From contig NC_045144.1 of the NCBI RefSeq assembly GCF_008831285.2, positions 8,347,886-8,411,885 of the forward strand: a stretch of 64,000 bases of DNA, written 5' to 3'. The notes under the pieces were generated by a model that saw only the letters and a list, made by a program, of their open reading frames with translations, searched no databases and had not been told where the DNA came from. This document shows, one piece after another, positions 12,600 through 23,115 of the stretch (position 1 is its first letter; each line of letters begins with the position of its first letter). Position numbers and translations under genes: made by a program. Origin of the DNA: Nymphaea colorata. Its lineage: Eukaryota > Streptophyta > Magnoliopsida > Nymphaeales > Nymphaeaceae.

Positions 12600-12899
12600 A
12601 CACCGAGCTGAAGTTCACTCCATCTACCGTCGTCGGCGATTGTCTTAACCCTCTCTCTCTCTCTCTCTCTCTCGTTCACATTTGCGGCCCCCTATACTCT
12701 GCAACCGCCGGCGTCCGCCCCCGGGAGTGGGTCTTCATTTCTACAAAGCAAGAACAGCCAGCCGCCGGCGATCCTGCCTTTGCCCGAGTGCTTCACCGTT
12801 TCAGCGTGGCGACCCTACGTCACTCCTTCACAGTTCAAAGCTGCTAAGCTTGAGAAGTGTCCGTCAGCTTGGAGCTTCCCTTCTACCCCATTAGGCAAG
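12600..12899 (+). promoter_or_regulatory. Probable 5' leader exon of the PPR gene with (CT)n tract
   Basis: A (CT)n tract at about 12650-12673 is followed by a GC-richer stretch containing CCGCCGGCG, as in many plant 5' leaders. A good donor, CAA|GTGAGT, ends it at 12899. A T/C-rich acceptor, CTCCCTTGCAG, ends at about 14032 upstream of the PPR frame. A leader intron of about 1.1 kb is inferred; no transcript evidence is available. Confidence 0.45.
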
Positions 12900-14032
12900 T
12901 GAGTCCCCCTTCATCTGTCTCCATGCTCAATGCCGTCTGCAGTCCACTATTGGGAGATTCTACCGATTAGGCAGGGTAGTTTTCACCCTTTGAAAGTTTA
13001 AAACCGTTATTGACTTCTTGGCTTGCTAAGTGACAATTTCTTATGGGACTGAAAGGAATTTTTCAATCTTTTGTTGGTTTTATGATGTTTTTGTAGGCAA
13101 ATTCTGAGGAGAAGAATTGGAGTCTTGTTTGAGCATCACAATTGTGAAATGAATAAAATCTCGCTTTTCATAACCTGAATTGCTGCATGGAAATTGTTTC
13201 CAATTTGCATTGGCATCTTGTTTCAGCCTCAAGTTGCACAAAAATCTCCTCCTAGACTCCATCTTGTTTGAGCATCAAAGGATAGAATATTGTTTGAGAA
13301 AAAAATGGTTTTGCATGTCAGGAACCTGGTTTGAGCGTCAACATTATTTAAAGGAGTTGTTTTTTTTTCCAATCTAAATTCAAGTTCGGCATCTTTAGGA
13401 AATTACTGTGTATCTTCTGTTTGTAGTTTGTGCTTCTTCAAGAATTCAGGTTCTTCCCTTAAAAAAACATGCATGACTTGACATTGGTTTCTCTTTTCAG
13501 GAAAACCTACCTCAACCAACATGTTCATGAAACATAATAGATAGATTAGCTATTTGTGTGATGCATTCTTATAATATATCATTACATGTATGGTAACTCC
13601 AAAATATTTGATAGCGCTCTTCTTTTTTCTTTTTTTCCCTTGTAGTAGAAAAACATCTATGCCACCTTCAACATATTTGAATTCCCTACTTGTATGAGAC
13701 GTGTCTTAGATGACTCCAAGTGTGGTGCCATCGACATATTTGATAGCACTTCCCTATATTTTTATGTGCTTGCAATAGAAAAGCATGATTCGTTCAATGA
13801 ATTTTGCATATCTTCATGTGCTCGTGTTAGCAGTCCTCTATTTTTTTTTAATACTGAATATAGACTTCCTGCTATCCATTGTTGTGAGATATTGCAATTC
13901 ACCTTCTATGCAACAACTCATCCTAAGCAACATTCAATATGTTTTTTTTAACCTGGAAGTATTTTTTCTCATTGACTATATATTTATTTCTCATGACCTG
14001 AATTTCTGCCTCCTCCATTGACTCCCTTGCAG

Positions 14033-16140
14033 ATGAATCCCTTCTCCTTGTGGCCATTCCAGAAGGGAAACCTTCAAAGAGACCTTTTGAGGAGATACTC
14101 ATGTCAGTAGACTGGATGACTGTAGAACATGTCTCCATTGACTTCTCTTAAGCAGCAGTTGTCTTCCCCTTCTTCAACGATACCAGCAGCAACAGCTCTC
14201 AACAGCAAATATGTCCCCCTTCATCTGTGACAACATCTGTGCCACTCGCAGAAGAAGAGGACAAGGACGATTTTGCAGATGGCAAGTGCGTGTTTCTTAT
14301 GGTAGCTCTCTGTCCCTGTCCGATTTGCATCATTTTGGTGCTCATCATTGTGTCTATACTCTTTTCTGTCAAGCTCCATGCTTTTTGCCATATATCACCT
14401 CTTCGGTCCCTTTACCAAAAGATAGGCATGAAACATTGTGCACCTCCGGGGCTCTGAATCTTAGTTTCTCATTTGGCATGCTAATGGGGCCGCATATGTG
14501 TAGAAAATTTTCTACTCTTTTGGAGGAAGAAGTGTACAAAAGGAATGGCGATGAAGTTGCTAATGACACTGATATATTTGTTGATGGTGATGTTGGCGAT
14601 GATTATAATGATGATGGTAGGGGCAGTGCTGGTGGTGACAGTGGCAGTGATTCTGAGAAGAGCAGGGAAAGAGAGATCTATGCCAAAGAGGTTGATAGAG
14701 TGTACAAAGTGGTTAATGAATTGTTTGCTTCTGACAGGAATATGGAAGCAGTTCTAAACCAATGCAATGTTAAGGTTTCACACGTTCTGGTTGTGGATGT
14801 CTTAAATCGATTCCGGCATGCCTGGAAGCCTGCTTCGAGATTCTTTTACTGGGCAGGGCAGCAGCCAGGTTTCTCTCACGATTCACAGACATACAATGCA
14901 ATGATGAACATCCTAGGAAACACTAGGCAGTTTGAGAGCATGGTGGCTACGTTTGAAGAGATGGGGAAAAACAGTGTGACCACAATGGAGACTTTCATTA
15001 TACCAACTAAGGCATTTGCTGCTGGCAGGGAGATGAAGAAGGCTGTTAGTATATTTGAGTTGATGAAGATATCAATACATTGATTGCACTGCTCGATGCG
15101 CTTGGAAGAGCAAAGCTGGCTAAGGAAGCCCAATCTTTGTGTGAGAAAATGAAGGATAGGTTTCCTCCAGATCTCATGACATATTCCGTTCTGCTCTCGG
15201 GGTGGTACAAGGTGAAAAATTTGGTGGAGGCAGGAACAATTTGGAATGAGATGGCGGAGAAGGGATTTAAGCCTGACATTGTTCCTCACAACACCATGCT
15301 AGAGGGGCTTTTCATGGGTGGGAGGAAATCTGAGGCTATCAAGCTCTTTGAACTCATGAAAGTTAAGGGACCTTCACCCAACGCGAGAAGTTACACAATC
15401 TTGATGAGAAATCTCTGCAAGTCGAAAAAAATGGATTTTGCCATGCAGTACTTTGATGAAATGCAAGCTAGTGGATGCAAGCCAGATATCGCAGTTTATA
15501 CTTGTTTGATTGTTGGCTTTGGGAATGTTGGAAAATGGTTTATGTCTATAAGTTGCTGCAGGAGATGAAAAAAAATGGATGTCCTCTTGATGGTCGAACT
15601 TACAATGTCCTGATTAAGTTGATGACCAACCGAAAGATGCCAGCTGATGCTGCAAGAATTTATAATAAAATGATTGAAAATGGATTGGAGCCAACAATAC
15701 ACACTTACAACATGATAATGAAGTCCTTTTTCCTGTCAAAAAATTATGAAATGGGGCTGGCAATCTGGAATGAAATGTTAAGAAAAGGTTGTTGCCCTGA
15801 TGATAATTCCTATACAGTTTTCATCAATGGGCTTATCAGAACAGGCAGATCTGAAGAGGCTTGCATGTACATAGAGGAGATGACAAACGAAGGCATGAAA
15901 GCTCCACAGTTGGATTACAACAAGTTTGCTGCCGACTTTTCTAAGGCAGGGAAACCTGATATACTTGAAGAGCTTGCCAAGCGTTTGAAGTTTTCTGGGA
16001 AATTTGAAGATTCAAATACATTCTTGAGATTATCTGCACAGATGAAGAAGAGGGTCAGGAGTAGAGAGACTCTTGAGAATTGCGGAGTTTTGGCATCACT
16101 TTTTTGTTTCCATGCTGTAATGATCTGTTATATAACGTAG
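14033..16140 (+). pseudogene. P-class pentatricopeptide repeat (PPR) protein, frame broken twice
   Basis: PPR proteins bind organellar RNA through tandem 35-residue helical repeats. The frame from 14211, more likely starting at 14481 (MLMGPHMCRKFS), gives a possible mitochondrial leader and then an acidic stretch rich in Asp, Gly and Ser. Repeats follow from about 14880 (SHDSQTYNAMMNILGNTRQF). From memory it resembles the Arabidopsis At3g62470/At3g62540/At5g14820 group throughout. Near 15068 a deletion of some eight codons plus a shift gives a stop at 15081; the second frame runs from there to 15568. A one- or two-base shift near 15535 leads to the third frame, ending 16140 (SFFLSKNYEMGLAIWNEML). 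Either this is a young pseudogene or the assembly has errors; the missing codons favour real decay. Confidence 0.8.
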
Positions 16141-16261
16141 TCTGGCATCTTCAGAAATGAAAAAGGCCTTCACAGGAAAATCAGCATCAAAATCAGGCTT
16201 GTGCTTGTATGATATTAATATACAATTCTACATGGTAAATGGATTGCCGCTGGTCATTTTC

Positions 16262-16592
16262 TCGAGCTGGTCCATGTAAAATTTGCTGCTAATTACAGGA
16301 TGTGTTCACAGAATCACTTTGTCAAAAGACTCGAGTTAATGATGTTGTTGATTGTTTACTTGGCACATCATATTCTAGTTCAAGTGTTTATCTTTTTGTA
16401 ACGTTTTGTGTGGTTCTTCATGACATTTTGGCTGTTCGCACCATCTGTCTCCAATCTGTCGGGGTCATGGCAGAAGGCAGTAGTTGATTTCACAAATCCC
16501 ATAACATATGCTAGGAAAACTAGTATTAAGGAAGACCAGAGTTGGGAATCCTGGTGGCATGAGGAACAAGTTCATCTGAAAATATACAGATG
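16262..16592 (+). pseudogene. Callose synthase fragment, copy B part 1
   Basis: This segment aligns with 7626-7970 of copy A: KFAANYRM, then HFVK.LELM, then SWESWW.EEQV.L. It is more diverged and has lost reading-frame continuity. It still reads TFWLFAPSV with the Trp codon that is TGA in copy A, so copies A and B decayed independently from an intact ancestor. It begins only ~120 bp after the PPR stop, so the upstream exons are gone. Confidence 0.85.
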
Positions 16593-16849
16593 TCAATGGT
16601 GGCGCACCCACGTCGACTCGGGTGCTGGTGCGGCTCGAAACGACACCTGACTCGGTCAAACCAAATCGGGCACTGTTGGCCACACCTGTTCTTCTTTTCT
16701 CTTTTTCTTTTTTTTTTATTTTTTTCCCTTCTCCTATCTTTCCCTCTTCTCTCTCTCCTCCCCTATTTTATTTAATAACACTTTTAATTTTGTATGAGAT
16801 TAAGGTAACTTTGATAAAAACTGTTTAAAAATATAGAAAAATAAAATTA

Positions 16850-16900
<51 letters not shown>

Positions 16901-17504
16901 TCTCGCTGCACCCGCACCTTGCCGCATCTTTCACCAACACCATCACCCATGCTTAGCACCCATGTGATATAGTCTGAGAGCAAGGGCATTTAGTTTATAG
17001 TGGATTCACAATACTTGCAGCAGTGGACGTTCCGTAATGGTTCTCATTCATGTTAGTAGGGTGCACAATGACTCTCATCTATTAAAAGAGCCAAGTGCAA
17101 CTCATAAATTAAACATATCTTTAATGAGTTGAGCTCTAGCTAGGCAAGGGTGGCTTGTTGAGGCTGGAATGAGCTTGTTTAAAATATCTATAGAGAATGT
17201 CTTTCTTAATATTAATACAACCAACTTTGTTGCATATTGCTTGTCTCACTTGCCAACTTAAAAAGATGTCTCTATTTCAAATTTTCTTGTTGCCCTTTTA
17301 TCTTAAAATGATTTTTTCTTTAATATTTGGTTGGCTGAAGCTGAACTGAGCTGAGCTCAAACTTGAGCTTTGCTTACCCAAGCAAGGAGGTTGAGGCATA
17401 TTGTGTTTGAGTTGGTGACTCAAGGCCCACTCGAGTTTGACCAGAGCCTTTTAAGAGACAAGTCGAGCTTGAGCTGCTTAGCTTCGCTTTGAACTCAGCT
17501 TGTG
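16593..17504. other. Non-homologous filler between the copy B fragments, with (AT)n
   Basis: In place of the ~1.06 kb that separates the matching regions in copy A, there is 912 bp of unrelated sequence. It includes a T/C-rich stretch at 16685-16765, a perfect AT microsatellite at 16852-16899, and degenerate GAGCTTGAGCTGAGCT-like sequence from 17330. Confidence 0.6.
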
Positions 17505-17640
17505 AATGTCTCTCGTTAGAGTTTGAGACATGGTTCCTTTTCAATCAAGCCTTCAGCAGGGGGCTGGCAGATTTTGGCTGGAAAATAGAATGGTACATGA
17601 AATTGCTGCTCAGATTGTACACCTTAATTGAGGGGTCTTG
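17505..17640 (+). pseudogene. Callose synthase fragment, copy B part 2 (3' end)
   Basis: Aligns with 9034-9161 of copy A, including the FNQAFSRGL coding stretch, the stop region and the first few 3' flanking bases (TGAGGGGT). The duplicated block therefore extended past the stop codon. The frame is broken after FNQAFSRGL. Downstream sequence (17641-17865) no longer matches copy A. Confidence 0.8.
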
Positions 17641-18055
17641 TCACAGAGAGTTTCGTTCTCAGCAGTTTGACAGCAAGTCTTTGTTTGGGAAGATGATGTT
17701 GCAGGGATTTGGATGGCATTGGAGGAAGATGATGTTGCTACATCTGAAATTGTTAGCATTCCAGTGGTTACTTGCTCGACACGGCTCGCCAATTACCACT
17801 ACCTTTAGAGTGGTTTGGGGCTTGAGAAGGCAGGCAGGAGGCTATTTTCTGATGATTCACTAAACAACGTTCTATTTCACTTTATTGACATTCAATCGAA
17901 GAAAATCTTTACTAATTATGTTTTGGTACCGGCAAAGTATTAGTCGTCAAGGTTTTCTTTTCTTTTTTTTTTTTGGGGGAAACGAATCTGAAGAATTTCG
18001 ATGTCAGATAAAAGATTAAAAGAAAGCCTTAGAAAATAATTGTATTCTACTTCTT

Positions 18056-18865
18056 AAGGGATTTGACTTATCAGAAGAAGATATTCTTATACTAGAAATA
18101 AAATTAGTCGCAGAAGGAAAAATTCAAGAGGAAGATAACCTATACATAGATTCCACGGGAAATATCAGGATAAATAGACTAGAGGATGCTTATATGTAGA
18201 ATCCAATGAACATCTCAAAAAATCTTATGGAAATAGATACCCCAGAATCTTCCTTAGTTACTACAGGGAGATCACCACAAGATCAACAACAACCTCAACA
18301 ACAAGCACAACCCCCGTCAACTTCACCTGTACTATTCTATTCACCTGGACAACATCCTAGAAGACCTCATGTAGAATATAAAGAAAAAGATACCTATACA
18401 CCTAAGGGTAAAATAATGCCTTTAGAAACCATAGACAGAAAAGATTTAATAGATAAAGGAAGAATTTTGAACATAAGTGCTCATGATCCGCAATTATTAC
18501 CCTCAGTAATAGACATGTGGTCTCAACGAGTTGCTAGGAAATGGGACAGGATGAATCAAGAAATGTGGACAACGAAGAAATGTACAATTGGGCAGAAAAA
18601 ATTGTTAGGAGAAACCGTTAGAGCATCTTGGAAAGCGTACAAAAAAAAACACCCACAAGACTTGCAAAGAGAAATTCTTCTAGGCAAAAATATTTATAAC
18701 TTTACCAATAAAATACAATTACTCTTACTAGGATACCAGCCAAATACAGGGTATGATAAACAACAGCAAGACTCGATCAAAAAACTAGAGCAACTTCAAA
18801 TTAAAGACTGGCGCTATATTAAACCTTTTTTACAAGACTTCTTTTATTATAGTTCCTTAGCATGA
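18056..18865 (+). pseudogene. Endogenous caulimovirid: N-terminal part of the coat-protein region
   Basis: A frame open from about 18056 is cut by TAG at 18197-18199 and continues from 18206 to a TGA at 18863-18865. After a Gln/Pro-rich stretch it carries WSQRVARKWDRMN and IKDWRYIKPFLQDFFYYS. Past the TGA the same frame reads on to about 19013 (EIGESLFLKL, DPLGSEIHKKY), resembling the coat-protein core of plant pararetroviruses. At least three in-frame stops make it non-functional. Assignment to Caulimoviridae rests on this and the linked zinc-knuckle and reverse transcriptase; the genus is not resolved. Confidence 0.7.
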
Positions 18866-19017
18866 TGTTTTTATAATAAAGAGATAGGAGAAAGCCTATT
18901 TCTCAAGTTACTAGATCCCTTGGGTTCTGAGATTCATAAAAAATATAAAGAAAAAGAGATGATGCCCCACCTAGATAACATTAGTATAAAGATTCAATTT
19001 ATTATTAAAGAATAGTA

Positions 19018-19590
19018 AAGAAATGTACTGAGATAACCATTTCCAAACAATTAAAAGGAGAATATAGCTTTTGCAAACAAATTTATACACCACAAAGATA
19101 TGATAGAGAACTTAGACACCCAAAAACTTATAAGACAAGAGATAAAGATAAACGACGAAGATACTACCTTCGTAAATCTAATGCTAGAAAACCCTATATT
19201 GACAAACATAGACATGTTAGAAAATATAATACCCAAAGAGATTATAAAAACAAGTTAACATGTTTTACTTATGGAAGTTCTGAACATTTAGCTAGAGACT
19301 GTTCAAAACTAAAAAATCTTTACAATAAAGCTTCAATCCTTATTGACGATGTAAATGAGGATGTATTAGCTTTAGATGAATATATTAGCGATATTGAAAG
19401 CATCAATAGCATTGTATCTATAAAAGAATCATTTCATGCTCCTAATTCCTCTGATGAAGAACCTTGTAATGATAGCTGCATGAGTCATAACATACTCGAA
19501 TCAAGTAGAAAATATTGTGAAGAATTTCAAGAAAATTTTTCTACTTTAACCAACCTACAATACTTGTTAGATAACATGAATAATGACTAA
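19018..19590 (+). pseudogene. Endogenous caulimovirid: basic, zinc-knuckle end of the coat protein
   Basis: An open frame of 190 codons with no methionine start begins TISKQLKGEYSFCKQI. It is followed by a strongly basic block (KDKRRRYYLRK) and a zinc-knuckle-like CFTYGSSEHLARDC. That motif is CX2CX4HX4C except that the second Cys is Tyr. An acidic tail (DEYISDIE, SSDEEPC) follows and ends at TAA 19588-19590. The order basic block, knuckle, acidic tail is typical of caulimovirid coat proteins. Confidence 0.75.
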
Positions 19591-19734
19591 TAATGTTTGA
19601 TAGCCTTTGAGCATCATATAGGATAGGTTTAAGATTTTTCTGTAGACATTAGCTATGGTAGACAATGTAGAATGCATTCTTTTATCTAACACAAAATTTT
19701 GTTCCAGGAAACATGGCATCTTCTAGCCAAAACC

Positions 19735-20284
19735 ACCTTGTCCAAATAGACCAGATCTAGGCCTACCCATATTACCCCCAGACTCCAACCTTGCATTCTT
19801 AACCTTGCCTAGTATGAATCTTGACCAAAAAGACCATATTTTATTAGATAACTTCTGGCACAATAGAAAAAACCGAACCTTCTCAAAAATCCTCAGCATC
19901 TTAGCAACCTACCTTAGTATCAAAAATACTCAAAACCAAATCACACAAAGCCAACTCAAGCTCTTTCCTGAGCCTACCCCAAACCCTGCTTTTCTGAACA
20001 TAGCCCAACAATTAGAGAATACTAGTACAGAGCTCACTTTCTGTAAAGAGAAATTGGAAGACATGACCGAAAAATTGAAGCAATCAATAGCCGAAATAGA
20101 ATTATTGAAAGAACAATGGGAAAAAGAAATGAAAAAACAACGGGAAGAAAAAAGAGAAAATTTTTCCCCAGAAATAGATGTAGCAAGAGAACAAGTCTAT
20201 AAAATAGTTCTTCAAAAGCAAAAGCAGGAAAAAGGACGTATTCAAGAGATTTTAAGATTTCTTGCCAGAAACCCTAGATTATGA
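19735..20284 (+). pseudogene. Endogenous caulimovirid-linked ORF with coiled coil
   Basis: From 19814 an open frame of about 156 codons has a predicted long coiled coil in its second half (heptad-like ENTSTELTFCKEKLEDMTEK, then Lys/Glu-rich sequence), ending at 20284. Upstream, a frame starting at ATG 19742 is closed by stops, so the intact start is unclear. Position after the coat-protein region suggests a virion-associated or accessory protein, but I do not recognise the family. Confidence 0.4.
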
Positions 20285-20293
20285 AAAAAGGGA

Positions 20294-21020
20294 TTGAAGT
20301 TCTGTTTAGTCAAATACCAACAAAGAAGACATGCTGATAACTCTTTCTGCGAGTGTCATAAAGGATTTCAGATTATCATGGTAAGCATTAATCTGAAAAG
20401 ATGGACAGACATAGAAACTTTTGACATGCAGATTTCATTGAAAAACTTAATGGAACTAGGATATATAAGAAGGATTATCGTAACAGCAGTGAAGCAGACT
20501 AATATGTTGCTATTCAATTGGTGTTTGGCTTATATAGTTGAACAGATTTTCAAGAATAACTGGGTTATAAAAGGATTTGTAAACCTCGATATCAATACAA
20601 TCCCTCCAACATATGACTATCCATGTGATGCAAAACATGAAATAATCATTAGGACATACTCTTTTGCCACCCCTCTACAAGCCCCTCTACCTCTTACAGA
20701 CATACCAGAAGCCAATCCAGACGACTGGCATGATGAGCTTACAAGATAGAGAGAATTCAAGATATCCCAACAATGGAGAACCTAGAATCACCTCATTTCA
20801 GAAGACAGAAATACAAGGATATACACCTATGACACTGAACATGTAAAAATAATTATACCATTCCAAAACCACATTTGTATTAAGTCAAGATTACGTGAAC
20901 ATTTTGCCCAAACCAATGCAAGATGGCAATTTCATGAATTCGGTGATAATGGTGCTGATGGTGCCGCAATAACTCTCCAATTTGATCAACATTCAACATT
21001 CAGATAGCGAAGAAGCTACA
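20294..21020 (+). pseudogene. Unassigned coding remnant within the caulimovirid block
   Basis: A frame of about 150 codons (20294-20749) ends in PEANPDDWHDELTR, followed in another frame by an open stretch (about 20800-21006) containing IIIPFQNHICIKSRLREHFA. It could be part of the viral movement-protein or polyprotein region, but I see no motif that settles it. Codon use is as AT-rich as its neighbours. Confidence 0.3.
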
Positions 21021-21528
21021 GATCCAGCATGGCAGTAGACATTCTTTAAAGTAGGGACGAAGCTGCTGAGTCCTTAACCCTGCAGCCTATCGTTTGTCAA
21101 GACCGAAAAAACTTGCCCTGGTAAGTTATGGTTAAACTTTTCATAGGTACAGTGCTTCCCATGTAAAACATAAGCAAGATCCGTTTGAGAAGAAACGTGA
21201 TAAACTTCTCCTTGGAAAAATCCCCCAAGTTAAACATAGGATTTGCGTTGTAGATCATCGCCTCAAAATCTACCCTGGAAAAACCCTCTAGAATAAATAT
21301 GGGTTTTATGTTTGTAAATTTTCTGCATAAAAATTTACCCTGTGACGCACCCCACAGGATAAGCTCTGGGTCACATCCTGAAGCAAATCGTTTTGAGGCG
21401 CTTCTAGAAGATCGTTGTAGTTGTCGACCTTCTTTATGTAAATAAAGCAACGTTGCGTAAATAAAGAAGAAGGAATGTTACACACGTCAAAAGAGTGAAC
21501 ACGTCGCTTGCCATTGAAGAAAAGACGA
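21021..21528 (+). other. Non-coding part of the caulimovirid block
   Basis: No coding frame continues through here. It contains short repeats of the words CTTGG, AAAATC and CCCTGG, a repeated GTAAATAAA (around 21438 and 21456), and leads into a promoter-like segment. It may be the viral intergenic region, or an unrelated insertion. Confidence 0.35.
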
Positions 21529-21533
21529 AGCGG

Positions 21534-21970
21534 CTACTGTAGCAGTCACTGTAGCAGTTACTGTAGCACTTCAACAGACACTGTAATGCACTGTAGCACC
21601 TTTTGGCTTTTTGGACATGTTCGATTGCCACCTCATCCAGCACACGATAGCTGTCCACCTTCGAGTTCCTTCGGGTGTAACTGTTTTTATTTGTTTGCAT
21701 TTAGCTTGTTCGGGAAGGAATCCTATTCCTTTTCCATATTGTAATTTGTTTTCAAGTCTGGTGCCTATAAAGGCACCACCCCAGCATCTGTATCCATCAT
21801 CCTCACATCTATCCTCCATCCACCTCCGAGTGCTTGCTCCCGAGTGCTTGAGTTCCTCTCCCTTCCTCACTCCCCTTCATTTTCTTCTCCACTCCCATGT
21901 TGTTGTAAGAAGCGAACCTGCGCTTTCGTTCAAAAATCCCCCCTCCCCCCTTATGACTGCTCTGATACCA
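21534..21970 (+). promoter_or_regulatory. Promoter-like region: 12-bp motif array, TATA in hairpin, tRNA-Met 3'-end match
   Basis: Four exact copies of ACTGTAGCA lie at 21536, 21548, 21560 and 21590, the first three exactly 12 bp apart. A TATA box sits in an 18-bp perfect hairpin GGTGCC-TATAAA-GGCACC at 21760-21777. A pyrimidine-rich leader-like stretch follows. At 21959-21970 is GCTCTGATACCA, identical to the 3' end of plant initiator tRNA-Met. A primer-binding site on the + strand would be its reverse complement, so any site here faces the opposite strand. Most likely a pararetrovirus or LTR promoter region. Confidence 0.5.
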
Positions 21971-21976
21971 GTTATA

Positions 21977-23115
21977 ACCTAGAAGAAAAAAATTAGAAAT
22001 AGACCCCGATTGTAACCTTATAAATATACAAAAAATCTATAATAAATTAGAAACGAGCTGTACAGAAATAGATGACTTGCTTAGAATATTAAAAAAGGAT
22101 GAAATCATAGGAGAAATACCTATTAAACATTGGGATCGTAATAAGATAGAATGTATCCTACAGATAAAAGACCCAGGATTTACTATTTCCGACAAAAAGA
22201 TAAATGCTACAAATGACAATATTAAAGATTTTGAAACACATATAAATGAATTGTTGAAACTAAGAATCATAAGGAGAAGCATAAGCCCTCACAAGAGTCC
22301 TGCTTTTATTGTTAATAAACATAGTGAACAAGTTCGTGGAAAATCAATAATGGTCATAGACTATAGGCGACTTAATGATAACACCATAGAAGACTCTTAT
22401 GATATACCTGATAAGACTGAATTAATCAATAGTATACAACACAGTAAAATATTTAGTAAATTTGATTGCAAATCTGGATTCTAGCAGGTAAAAATGCATA
22501 CAGATAGTATTCAATAGACTGCATTTACTTGTCCCTTAGAAAGCTTTGAATGGTTAGTCATGCCTTTTGGCTTAAAAAATGCTCCTGCTATATTCCAATA
22601 AAAGATGGATATGATATTTGGCCAATATAGAGGATTTGTGTGTATTTATATAGATGATATTCTTGTTCATAGTAAAACACAACCAGATCATATATGCCAC
22701 TTAAAAATAGTGTTAGGAGAATTTCTACATAATGGAATTATAATCAGTAGTAAAAAGGCACAGTTCTTTACAACACACATAGAATATTTAGGTGTAGAGA
22801 TAGGTGATGGAAAAGTCAAACTACAACCACATATAGCAACTAAAGCTTTATAATTTGAGATACATGATATTAAAAGCCTTCAATGGTTTTTAGGATTAGT
22901 AAACCATGCTAGACCATTTATTAAAGACTTAGGAAAAATGGTTGGCCCATTATATAGTAAACTCGGCCAAACTAGGGTTAAAGCTTTTAATACAGAAGAT
23001 ATGAAACAAATAGAAAAAGTCAAGGAAGCAATAAAGTACTTACCAGAAATGTATCTACCCCTATATTCAGATTTTTTAATAATTGAAATTGATAGATGAC
23101 GGGTGGGGAGTAGTA
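21977..23115 (+). pseudogene. Endogenous caulimovirid reverse transcriptase and start of RNase H
   Basis: The frame opens at about 21977 and shows reverse transcriptase blocks in order: ELLKLRIIRRSISPHKSPAF, MVIDYRRLNDNT, FSKFDCKSGF, WLVMPFGLKNAPAIFQ, the catalytic IYIDDILVHSK (about 22645-22677), and EYLGVEIGDGK. Stops interrupt it at 22482-22484, about 22515, about 22600 and 22851-22853; at least two replace Trp codons normal for the family. RNase H begins (LIIEID) and shifts frame near 23092; a DDGWG remnant is cut by the copia junction near 23115. Dead copy; no infectious potential is suggested. Confidence 0.85.

Noticed and set aside
14227-14757. Overlapping frames in the PPR 5' region
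   Set aside because: Shadows of the PPR frame; the acidic Asp/Gly/Ser run gives Met/Leu-rich frames by shift.
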